A DNA stretch of 64,000 nt from positions 62,001-126,000 of the forward strand of contig CBDFGB010000012.1 of assembly GCA_965246915.1 (NCBI GenBank). Direction: 5' to 3'. How positions within the stretch are numbered: position 1 is the stretch's first letter; every line of letters begins with the position of its first letter. The notes beneath the pieces were generated by a model. It saw nothing but the letters and a program-made list of their open reading frames with translations, did no database searches and was not told where the DNA came from. Positions 57,192 to 64,000 of this stretch are shown one piece after another. The DNA comes from CAVRQM01 sp965246915 (GTDB taxonomy: Bacteria > Pseudomonadota > Alphaproteobacteria > Acetobacterales > Acetobacteraceae). The position numbers and the translations under genes are program-made.

Positions 57192-59018
57192 TCAGAACTT
57201 CGTGTTCAGGTCGACCTGGACCACATCGTTTCGGTATGCGGGTCCAGACACCTCGTTGGCGGACAGCCAGCGTGTGGCGATGAAGGTGTTGCGGCCGAGG
57301 CCATAGGCGCCGCCGACGAAGAAGCCCTGCGCGTTGGTGCCGCCGAGGTGGAAGTCGCTGTCGGTGAAGCCGTCCACGACCGCGTCGGACTCGAGATACT
57401 TATAGCCCAGCACAAAGTTCCATTCGTTCAGACGCACGATTTCCTGCTTGCCGATGACCGTCTTGACCATCCATCCGGTGTCGCCGCCCGTGTAGGTGCC
57501 CTGGGGATTGTTCGTCAGGTCGCCGACGTTGTTCACCGGTCCCTTGTTCAGGATCTGGCTCTGATTGAACGCGAGGTTCTTCACGTACTCGCCTTCCACC
57601 GCGACGTTGATCGGGTCATAGCGGACGAAGTCGACCCGTCCATGCAAGTCGAGGATGTTGAACTTCGAGGCGAGACCGAAATACTGCGGATCTGTTACGA
57701 AGCCGTTTTGGTTCAGGCCGGTCGTGCTGCTGACGTTGCGGATCGGGAAGTAGGTGTTGCCGAACTGCGCGAACTGCGGCCGTGAATTGTCGCTGGAGCA
57801 CACGTCGCTCGCGGCGATGATGGTGCACGGTGCCGAAAGCTGTCCCTGGATGTTCTGATATCCAAACAGACCCACCGCGAACTTCGTGCGCACGTCGGGC
57901 GTGGGTTTCCAGTCCGCGCCAACCTGACCGCCGAACAGATATTTGTCGCGGCTTGGCAGCCCCGTGCCGTTCACGTCGAAGGTGGAGCTGATCCCGTAGT
58001 TGAACGATGTGTTGTAGGCGACGAACGCGCCGGCGGTGCCCCACAGCGTCACGTTGCCGCCGACCGGCCCGGAGAGCGCCAGGGCCGCCCCGTCGAAATT
58101 CAGGTCGTCGTCGTAGATCAGGTCGGTGGTCCAGAACGGGTTGGCCATGCGGCCCACATAGGCGCGGACGGCGACGTCCTTGCCGAGGCCGGCGCGCGGC
58201 GGCACCGACAGGGTGGCATAGGCGCGATCGAGCCAGATCGCATATTTGCCGAAATTGGTGTTCTGGCCGAGCGTCTGGTTGGTGCTGACCGGACTCGTGT
58301 CGTTGCCGGTGGCGAGCCTTATGTCGGTGGTGATCCAATCGTCGATGTCGGCCTTGATGCCGAGGCGCGCGCGGATGCGAAAGGCGTTGCGGTTTTGTTG
58401 CGTGTTCAGAACAGGAGGATCGGCACTCCCGAGCGTGTCATAGGGCGCGCCGCCATTGATCGACGGATAATCGACCAGCTGATTGCTGTTGTTCCCGTCA
58501 AGCACGGAGCTCTGTCCCCGCATGCGCAGGTCGCCATACAAAGTGATCCGCTTGGTCCATTCCGGCGCGGCGTTCGGCGCCGCCCAGCCCTTGGCCTGGG
58601 CCTCGCCCATCACCTCCTCGCGCACCTGGGCGGCGATCTGGTCGCGCACCGTCTTCGGCACGTACGTCACCCGCACCGTGCCCTTCGGCGTCAGCGGCGG
58701 CGGCGGCTCGGCGGCGGCGACGTCCGCCGCGGCTGCGGTCGGTCCCGCCGTCGGTGCGGCGGGCGGCTTCACGGCGCGGGCCGGCTTGGCGGCGGCCCGG
58801 GCGGTGCGGGATTCGTTCTGCGCCTGAGTCATCAACGACGTCGCCTGATCGCGGGTCAGAACACCCTTCTCGATCAGCAATTGAATGAGCCGCACCATCG
58901 CCGTGTCGTCGCCCTGCGCGCGCGCGGTCGGCGGACCGGCGGGAAGGCCGAGCACGATGAGGGCCGCGCAGGTCGCGAGCAGGGCGGCGCGGTGGCGTTG
59001 GTTGGGCATACGTTTCAT
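57192..59018 (-). CDS. Putative outer-membrane porin
   Basis: 608 residues from ATG 59018 with AAAGGA upstream. The frame is open to 59060. A signal peptide (LLATCAALIVLGLPAGPPTARA) is followed by a short helical region VRLIQLLIEKGVLTRDQATS and a Pro/Ala linker. From about residue 165 there are regular amphipathic strands: KRITLYGDLRMRGQSSVLDG, FRIRARLGIKADIDDWITTD, AVRAYVGRMANPFWTTDLIY and WNFVLGYKYLESDAV. The C-terminus ends in Phe (VQVDLNTKF), as expected for BAM substrates. The pattern is that of the putative-porin family with an N-terminal EF-like helix pair. It is the likely channel or partner of the TonB complex encoded before it. Confidence 0.8.
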   Translation of the reverse strand: MKRMPNQRHRAALLATCAALIVLGLPAGPPTARAQGDDTAMVRLIQLLIEKGVLTRDQATSLMTQAQNESRTARAAAKPARAVKPPAAPTAGPTAAAADVAAAEPPPPLTPKGTVRVTYVPKTVRDQIAAQVREEVMGEAQAKGWAAPNAAPEWTKRITLYGDLRMRGQSSVLDGNNSNQLVDYPSINGGAPYDTLGSADPPVLNTQQNRNAFRIRARLGIKADIDDWITTDIRLATGNDTSPVSTNQTLGQNTNFGKYAIWLDRAYATLSVPPRAGLGKDVAVRAYVGRMANPFWTTDLIYDDDLNFDGAALALSGPVGGNVTLWGTAGAFVAYNTSFNYGISSTFDVNGTGLPSRDKYLFGGQVGADWKPTPDVRTKFAVGLFGYQNIQGQLSAPCTIIAASDVCSSDNSRPQFAQFGNTYFPIRNVSSTTGLNQNGFVTDPQYFGLASKFNILDLHGRVDFVRYDPINVAVEGEYVKNLAFNQSQILNKGPVNNVGDLTNNPQGTYTGGDTGWMVKTVIGKQEIVRLNEWNFVLGYKYLESDAVVDGFTDSDFHLGGTNAQGFFVGGAYGLGRNTFIATRWLSANEVSGPAYRNDVVQVDLNTKF

Positions 59019-59043
59019 CGGTCGGGTCCTTTCGGGACTCGGC

Positions 59044-59760
59044 TCAGGAGCTACGGGCATTGAGTCTCATCCGGATGGGCTGTGGCGCGCCGGCCGGGGG
59101 CGCCTCGATCGCCAGACCCGACACGACGCGCTGGACGGCCGTCTGGTCCGTGTCGCCGGTGTAGTTCAGGATCTGAACGCGGATGATCTGGCCGCTTGGC
59201 GACAGCCAGATGTTGAACTCGCCGTTGAAGGATCCGCGGCGCGTCTGATCGTCGCGTCGCAGCGCGGCGAGCATCGCGTTCTTGATGGCTTGGGCGTACA
59301 GGCCAAATCCCCCCCCTCCGCCACCGCCCCCGCCGCCCCCTCCCGAATCGCCGCTGCCATTGCCGACGCCCAGCCCGTAGGCGGAGGGGCCGACGCCGGC
59401 CGCGGCGGTCAGCGGATTGCCCGGCGGCGCGGGATTGCCGGGCTTCGGCGGGGCCTTCGACGCGGAGGGTGGCGCCTTGACCGGCGTCGGCGGCGCCTTG
59501 CTCGGCTCCTGCTCCTTCGGCCGCTCCTTCTGACGGGTCTCTTTCGGCGGCGTCGCCTGCGGCGGTGGAGGAGGCGGCGGCGGCGGTGGCGGCGGCGGTG
59601 GCGGCAAGGCGATCTTGATCACCGTCTGCGCCACCCGGGGCATCGTCTTGGTGTTGTGGCCCAGCAGCGACGACACGAGGAAGCCCAGGCCGCCGACCAG
59701 CAGCAGGCCGCCGAGACCAAACGCCGCGATCCGCAAGCGGCGGGCGGATTGTTCGCGCAA
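59044..59760 (-). CDS. TonB-family energy transducer
   Basis: 238 residues from TTG 59760. An N-terminal membrane anchor (RRLRIAAFGLGGLLLVGGLG) is followed by a proline run of 15 residues, a Lys/Pro-rich rod (KETRQKERPKEQEPSKAPPT and so on) and a Gly-rich hinge. The C-terminal domain has YAQAIKNAMLAALRRDDQTR, then GEFNIWLSPSGQIIRVQILN and VVSGLAIEAPPAGAPQPIRM, the TonB-C fold. It should span the periplasm and transmit the proton-driven motion of the ExbB/ExbD pair to an outer-membrane partner. It is encoded 21 bases after exbD. Confidence 0.88.
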   Translation of the reverse strand: MREQSARRLRIAAFGLGGLLLVGGLGFLVSSLLGHNTKTMPRVAQTVIKIALPPPPPPPPPPPPPPPQATPPKETRQKERPKEQEPSKAPPTPVKAPPSASKAPPKPGNPAPPGNPLTAAAGVGPSAYGLGVGNGSGDSGGGGGGGGGGGGFGLYAQAIKNAMLAALRRDDQTRRGSFNGEFNIWLSPSGQIIRVQILNYTGDTDQTAVQRVVSGLAIEAPPAGAPQPIRMRLNARSS

Positions 59761-59781
59761 CGACCGGCCCCCGGGTCGCGA

Positions 59782-60191
59782 TCAGCCGGCGGTCTTCTGC
59801 ATCGCGAGGCCGACCGAGCTGATGCCCGCCCTTGCTGCACAGATCCAGCACCTCGGTGATCTTCTCGTATTGCGTCGCGCGGTCGCCCTTGATGACGATC
59901 GGCAGATCGGGTGTCACCGCCTTCAGACTGCGCAGCCGCGCCTCCAGCTCCGGCAGCGAGACCGGAACGGTGTCGAGAAACACCGAGCCGGAGTTCGAGA
60001 CGCTGATGACCTTGGTTTTCGGCACCCGCAAGGCTCGCGGTGTTGCTGCCCTTCGGCAGGTCGACCTTGACCCCCGAGACGGAGGCGGTGGTCATGATGA
60101 TGAAGATGACGAGAAGAACATACGCAAGATCGAGCATCGGCGTGATGTTGATGTCGTCATAGGCTTTGCCTTCGCTGCCGACTTGCATCAC
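59782..60191 (-). pseudogene. exbD: exbD interrupted by two single-base insertions
   Basis: An ExbD-like protein can be read only by changing frame twice. The first part is YDDINITPMLDLAYVLLVIF, with the membrane-embedded Asp, through DLPKGSNTASL. One extra base near 60030-60031 moves the reading to RVPKTKVISVSNSGSVFLDT and continues to KITEVLDLCSK. A second extra base near 59829-59831 (ccc for cc) moves it to a short end AGISSVGLAMQKTAG and a stop at 59782. The full span of 410 bases is two bases more than 136 codons, so repair would give a normal 135-residue ExbD. Either the gene is broken or these are homopolymer-type sequence errors. All neighbours are intact. It overlaps the exbB stop by four bases. 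Confidence 0.8.
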
Positions 60192-62140
60192 TCACCCGCC
60201 ACGGCTTCGACGTCGCCGCCGATGCGCCGCACGGGCTCGCCGCGTGGCGCCGGCCCTTCGCCCATCCGGGCGATCAGCTCCTCCATGAACACCTGCATCT
60301 CGTTCGTGGCGTCGCGGATCTTGATGGTGAAATAATTGTAGCCGAACAAGGCCGGGATCGCGACCGTGAGCCCGGCCACGGTGGCCAGAAGGGCGGCCGA
60401 GATGCCCGGCGCAATCGCGTTGACGTTCACGTCGCCGGCCTGCGCGATGGCCGCAAAGGTGATCATCACGCCGATCACGGTGCCCAGAAGGCCGATGAAC
60501 GGCCCGCCGGCGATCGCGATGGTCAGCAGCACCATGAGGTTGTTGAGCCGACGCACCTCGACCACGTACATCGCATCCATCGCCGAGCGGATTGCCGTCA
60601 GCGACCGCGGCGGCACCGGCTCGTCGGCCGACAGCCGGCCACGCGACACCCGACTGCGAAGCTCGCCCAGGCCGACCCGGTACAGCCGCCACAACGAGGA
60701 CTTCTTCAGGATCGGCCGTTTGAGCTCGCTCAACTCCACGAGCCGTCCTGACGTATCCTCGGCCTCGGTCTCGAACGCGGCGAGGAACGCCCGATTGGCG
60801 CGTCCGAGAGAGGATGTGTAGAGCGCCTTGCCCACCATCACGACCCACGACACGACCAACATGATGCCGAGGATGCCGATCACCACCCAGGCGTCGATCG
60901 TCACCGATTTCAGGATGATGCCGATATAGCCTGTGCCGAAGACGGAGCTTTCCTCGGGCTGCTCGAACGACAGCAGGCTCGCTTGCGGCCCCTGCACGTT
61001 GTTGGCGAGCTGGATCGCGCCGAGCGGCCGGGCCACCTTCGAGATCTGGAACTCGCTGAGCAATCCCGTGAACGCCGGGACCGGGGTGGGCGGGGGCGTC
61101 ACGGCCACCGGCGCGACCGGCGGCGGGGGGGCTGCCGGTGTCGCCGCCTTGCCATTGGTCGCGGCGGGTGGCGTCGGAGTCGGTGCCGCGGGCGCGGCCG
61201 GCGCGGTGGCTGCGACCGCCGGCGGAATGGCTCCGGCCAGCAACGCCTGACCGCCGATCGCCGGCAATGCGATGGCCAACTCGCCGGCCGGCTGCGCGTC
61301 GACATAGACAGCGATCTTCGATCCGTCCGCGACCACATCGAGGCGATGCCAGGCGCCGCCCTTGATCGGCTGGCCGGGCGAGGTGCGCTGGACCTGGCCG
61401 CCCTGATCGAGTTCCAGATAGACCACGCCCTTGTCGAGACCGATCAACAGGCCGCCATTCGCGTCGCGCTGCGACCAGATCCCCGCCGTGTTGACGGCGT
61501 CCTCGACCCGGAACCAGGTGCTGAACGTGGCGGCGCCCCCCGCGGCCACCGCCAGCGCGGGCACCTGGGGCATCTGGATCGGCGCGGTGCCATCGAGCCG
61601 AAGGGCGAAGCCGGTGATGCCGGCGTCGTCGCGCTTGCCGGTGGTCAGAGCGTTGATGCCGTTCGCCGTGGAATCCTTCGGCAGACCGTTCTCCTCGCCG
61701 AAATGGTAGACCAGGAGCTGATCGGGATCGTACGTGGAGCGGGGATCGCCGCCTGCGGTCGCGTTCTTGTTGCCCCAATACATATAGAACGGCGTGGTGG
61801 TGCCCGGCGCGAGATCGGGGATGTCGACCCAGACCAGCGCCACCTGATCGACCAGCGCGTCGAAGCGGGCGATATGGAACTTCAGCGGCGTCTTGTCATC
61901 CACCGCGACAAATCGCAGGTCCGACCCGTCTTCCTTGACCGTGGCGAAGTTGAAGTTGCCGGAATGCAGCCGCAGCAGGATCTGTGTGCGCCCAATCGGC
62001 TGGGTGATGTTGGCGCCCTTCGGCCCGGCGTCGGCATTGACCTTCATGCGATACGGCCAGTCGCCGTTCCACCAGGCGTGCGCCGGGTGCGTGACCAGCA
62101 GCCCGACCAGGGCCACGAGTGCGAGGAGGGCGCGTCGCAT
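60188..62140 (-). CDS. ExbB/TolQ-type proton channel with periplasmic DUF2341 and LamG-like region
   Basis: 650 residues. A signal peptide (LLALVALVGLLVTHPAHA) precedes a DUF2341 module (WWNGDWPYRMKVNADAGPKG, then PFYMYWGNKNATAGGDP). A LamG/concanavalin-like module follows (FSTWFRVEDAVNTAGIWSQR, then DQGGQVQRTSPGQPIKGGAW and RLDVVADGSKIAVYVDAQPA). A Pro/Ala linker follows at about residues 310-350. The C-terminal third is ExbB/MotA/TolQ-like: helix VVIGILGIMLVVSWVVMVGK, then IAGGPFIGLLGTVIGVMITF and ISAALLATVAGLTVAIPALF. It should pair with ExbD to use the proton gradient for TonB. Its start directly follows the TpsB stop. Confidence 0.88.
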   Translation of the reverse strand: MRRALLALVALVGLLVTHPAHAWWNGDWPYRMKVNADAGPKGANITQPIGRTQILLRLHSGNFNFATVKEDGSDLRFVAVDDKTPLKFHIARFDALVDQVALVWVDIPDLAPGTTTPFYMYWGNKNATAGGDPRSTYDPDQLLVYHFGEENGLPKDSTANGINALTTGKRDDAGITGFALRLDGTAPIQMPQVPALAVAAGGAATFSTWFRVEDAVNTAGIWSQRDANGGLLIGLDKGVVYLELDQGGQVQRTSPGQPIKGGAWHRLDVVADGSKIAVYVDAQPAGELAIALPAIGGQALLAGAIPPAVAATAPAAPAAPTPTPPAATNGKAATPAAPPPPVAPVAVTPPPTPVPAFTGLLSEFQISKVARPLGAIQLANNVQGPQASLLSFEQPEESSVFGTGYIGIILKSVTIDAWVVIGILGIMLVVSWVVMVGKALYTSSLGRANRAFLAAFETEAEDTSGRLVELSELKRPILKKSSLWRLYRVGLGELRSRVSRGRLSADEPVPPRSLTAIRSAMDAMYVVEVRRLNNLMVLLTIAIAGGPFIGLLGTVIGVMITFAAIAQAGDVNVNAIAPGISAALLATVAGLTVAIPALFGYNYFTIKIRDATNEMQVFMEELIARMGEGPAPRGEPVRRIGGDVEAVAGE

Positions 62141-63724
62141 TCAAAAATCTCCGGTGATGCGGAACAGCACCTGTTGCGAGCCGGCGGGGGTGGCCGGCCC
62201 ATTGGTCAGCGGGAAGCTGTCCTCGACGGACCCGCTGAGGTGGTCATAGACGCGGAAACGCGCGCCGAAGCCAAGCGAAACCATCGTCGCCGAGGCGGAC
62301 TGACCCGCCAGCGGGTTGCGTATGTCAACCTGTCCCACGTCGGCGAAAGCGTGCAGACGGACGGAATCGATCTTCGTGCTGAGAAAGCGGCCAAGCGACG
62401 GACTGCGGACCTCCGCCTGCGCGAGCACGCCGTAGTCGCCCAGCGCCTCCGCTTCGTAATAGCCGCGCACCGTGTCCGCGCCGCCGATGCTGAGCTGCTC
62501 GTTGCTGACCAACGGCTGCGGCGACAGCTGGGTGGCGGCATGCACATAGGCCTGCATCCCGCCCGGCAGTTCCTGTGTCCGGGATGCATCGACATTGACG
62601 TAGATGAAGCTCGTCGACGCCTTGTAGCGCAGCTGGTCGAACTCGAACGAATTGCTGCCGGCGCCGCGGAATGCCCAGATCACCGCGCCGGTCAAATCGG
62701 TGCTGGATCGGGCCCCGACCCATCCGGCGTTATACTGCACACGAAACGGCCAATAGATCACCGGCGTGCTGCTGGTCTGCCCGTTCAGTCCGACCGCCTG
62801 ATAGACGTCCTTGTAGTCGAAGCCGGCCGAGAGCGAATGCGTGAAGTCGTCCATCGTGCCGAGCGGCACCAGCGCGCGGATTTGGACGGTATCGCCCTTG
62901 CCGATCGCATCCGTGCTGCCGAGGGTGACGACATTGCTGTCGGAATGGAGATAGTTGGCGAGGATCGAGACCTTGCTGCCGGGGACCCGGAACGTGTACG
63001 AGCCGGTGTAGACGGAGGCGTCGGAATAATTCTGCGGTGCCACCTGAAAGCCGACCCCGATGCTGTCGCCGCGCTGCCACAGGTTGCCGTAGCTGACATT
63101 GCCGTTCAGCCGGAGCGGGGTGGTGTCCTGGCTGCGGCGGTTGTTCAGCTCGAGCGACCCGTGCAGCGGCAGCTTGTCCTCGACTTTCAGATCGACATCG
63201 ACCGTATCCGGCGCGCGGCCGGCCCGCAGCGAGGGCGTCACGGTGAGGTCGGCGCTTTGGTTCAGCGCCACGATGTCGCGCTGCGCGTCGTTGAGGTTCG
63301 GGACCTTGCCTGGCGCGAGCGAGGTAGCCTGACCGCGTATCACCCGGGGTGCGACGTATTGCGCGCCGACCACGCGAAGCCGCCCGACCGGCCGCTCCAC
63401 GACCTTGATGACCACGACGCCATCGACCGGCTCCTGCGGCGGGATGGTGGCCGAGACAGTCGCGTAGCCCTTTTTCGAGTAGACATCCTCCAGGGCGGCG
63501 CGCGCCTTTTCCACGTCGCTCGCGGTCTTATCGGGCCCAAGAAACGGATAAACCGCTTCCTCGATCTCGACATCGCTTAGCACTGTGTTGCCCTCGATCC
63601 GAAGCTCTTGCAGGTCGAAGGCACGCAGCGCCGGCTGCGGCTTCTGCGCGAGCGAGACACCCATATCGCCGATGGCGCCCAACACGAACGTCATCAGACC
63701 CATCGCGAAACGCGAGCCTGCCAA
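62141..63724 (-). CDS. TpsB/ShlB-family outer-membrane transporter with POTRA domains
   Basis: 527 residues from TTG 63724, chosen because GGAGG lies seven bases upstream. TTG 63784 and ATG 63703 are in frame. A signal peptide (GLMTFVLGAIGDMGVSLAQ) leads to a POTRA domain: LRIEGNTVLSDVEIEEAVYP with ALEDVYSKKGYATVSATIPP. A second unit runs GRLRVVGAQYVAPRVIRGQA. From residue 210 there is a beta-barrel: LHGSLELNNRRSQDTTPLRL, GNVSYGNLWQRGDSIGVGFQ and LSIGGADTVRGYYEAEALGD, which carries the VRGY motif, and it ends LFRITGDF with terminal Phe. TpsB proteins export large TpsA adhesins or haemolysins. The first gene of the TonB-type operon within the window. Confidence 0.88.
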   Translation of the reverse strand: MAGSRFAMGLMTFVLGAIGDMGVSLAQKPQPALRAFDLQELRIEGNTVLSDVEIEEAVYPFLGPDKTASDVEKARAALEDVYSKKGYATVSATIPPQEPVDGVVVIKVVERPVGRLRVVGAQYVAPRVIRGQATSLAPGKVPNLNDAQRDIVALNQSADLTVTPSLRAGRAPDTVDVDLKVEDKLPLHGSLELNNRRSQDTTPLRLNGNVSYGNLWQRGDSIGVGFQVAPQNYSDASVYTGSYTFRVPGSKVSILANYLHSDSNVVTLGSTDAIGKGDTVQIRALVPLGTMDDFTHSLSAGFDYKDVYQAVGLNGQTSSTPVIYWPFRVQYNAGWVGARSSTDLTGAVIWAFRGAGSNSFEFDQLRYKASTSFIYVNVDASRTQELPGGMQAYVHAATQLSPQPLVSNEQLSIGGADTVRGYYEAEALGDYGVLAQAEVRSPSLGRFLSTKIDSVRLHAFADVGQVDIRNPLAGQSASATMVSLGFGARFRVYDHLSGSVEDSFPLTNGPATPAGSQQVLFRITGDF

Positions 63725-64000
63725 CCCACAACCTCCGGTCGCCGGCCTGCGCCCGGCACGCACGTGAGGCTGGGAATGCCCCAACCTCGCCCGCGAAAGA
63801 AGTTACGGTTCTATGAATGCCTCACGCGCTCGCGATCGCATGCGCCGACGAGCGAGGTGGTCCCTTGCGGCCCTGCGTGCTAGACGCGCGACGCAGAATG
63901 CGGGGTCCGATCAATGGCTGACGGTCAGTATTTCGCTGCTGGAACCGGTGCCGACGGTCAGCAGCTTTGGATCGTGACGGTATCGGGCCAGACGGTCACG
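63725..64000. other. Unassigned end of window
   Basis: About 275 bases upstream of the TpsB gene. Two short frames reach the window edge. A minus-strand frame that ends at 63911-63913 would encode a C-terminus ending LTVGTGSSSEILTVSH. A plus-strand frame from ATG 63914 begins MADGQYFAAGTGADGQQL. Both have similar third-position GC and neither can be assigned. The minus-strand one would suit a large secreted partner of TpsB, which is usually encoded next to it. Nothing else is seen. Confidence 0.35.

Noticed and set aside
59530..59620. Poly-proline codon run in tonB as assembly artefact
   Set aside because: The run stays in frame and long proline stretches are normal in TonB rods.
1..64000. 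CRISPR arrays, insertion sequences or prophage genes
   Set aside because: No direct-repeat/spacer arrays, transposase motifs or phage structural genes were found on either strand. The 15-base repeats lack spacers.

Overview
The window is a high-GC alphaproteobacterial chromosome segment. The block gyrB-recF-dnaN-dnaA-rpsT next to mutM-ubiE-coaBC-dut, the xfp-ackA phosphoketolase pair, a PVA-dehydrogenase-like quinoprotein and a triheme alcohol-dehydrogenase-type cytochrome c point to Acetobacteraceae (Rhodospirillales). No insertion sequence, prophage or CRISPR array was seen. Genes are tightly packed, with many 1-4 base ATGA/GTGA/TTGA overlaps and many GTG or TTG starts.

Layout. 1-3974: a truncated FAD monooxygenase, an acyltransferase, hisZ and purA. 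3975-6909: a CRP-type palindrome followed by three co-directional unknown genes, including a membrane-anchored pseudokinase. 6906-9522: rpoH, with a clear promoter inside the end of rluD, then two small proteins (DUF6476-like, DUF2256). 9561-15820: tRNA-Glu(CTC), a secreted protein and OmpA-type lipoprotein pair, a DUF2491-DUF350-PspA-like envelope cassette (the E. coli YjfK/YjfL/YjfJ families) and a LOV-domain hybrid histidine kinase. 15821-19575: an uncertain gene behind a promoter with an embedded operator, then an ABC importer (ATPase and double permease) with no binding protein. 19576-20264: a gene-poor stretch with a 15-16 base tandem repeat related to one at 383-427.

20265-33573: a secreted quinoprotein-like propeller, a catalase-related peroxidase, then the housekeeping block dut, coaBC, ubiE, mutM, rpsT, dnaA, dnaN, recF, gyrB. 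ubiB is absent from its usual place between ubiE and coaBC. MutM has lost one zinc-finger cysteine. gyrB has a leader with strong inverted repeats. 33580-42506: a formate/nitrite-type channel with a triheme cytochrome c, ackA-xfp, and a TetR regulator facing two secreted proteins of unknown function across a perfect palindrome. 42600-56074: accessory metabolism and stress genes: a maleylacetoacetate isomerase-like GST, a hydrolase, a MazEF-type toxin-antitoxin pair, an ArsR-SRPBCC-GST-VOC cluster, nadE, a MafI-like small protein overlapping a degenerate glutamyl-tRNA synthetase paralogue, a methyltransferase, an MFS carrier, a DUF892 ferritin-like protein, deoC with a ribokinase-type kinase, and a GyrI-like protein.

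56210-63724 is the most distinctive region: a minus-strand operon of a TpsB/Omp85-type outer-membrane protein, an ExbB-like proton channel carrying a large periplasmic DUF2341/LamG-like region, exbD (broken by two single-base insertions in this sequence), tonB, a putative porin, a periplasmic coiled-coil protein and a small secreted protein. It looks like a self-contained TonB-type machine dedicated to its own outer-membrane partner. The pseudokinase cluster and the catalytically dead GluRS paralogue are the other candidates for undescribed functions.
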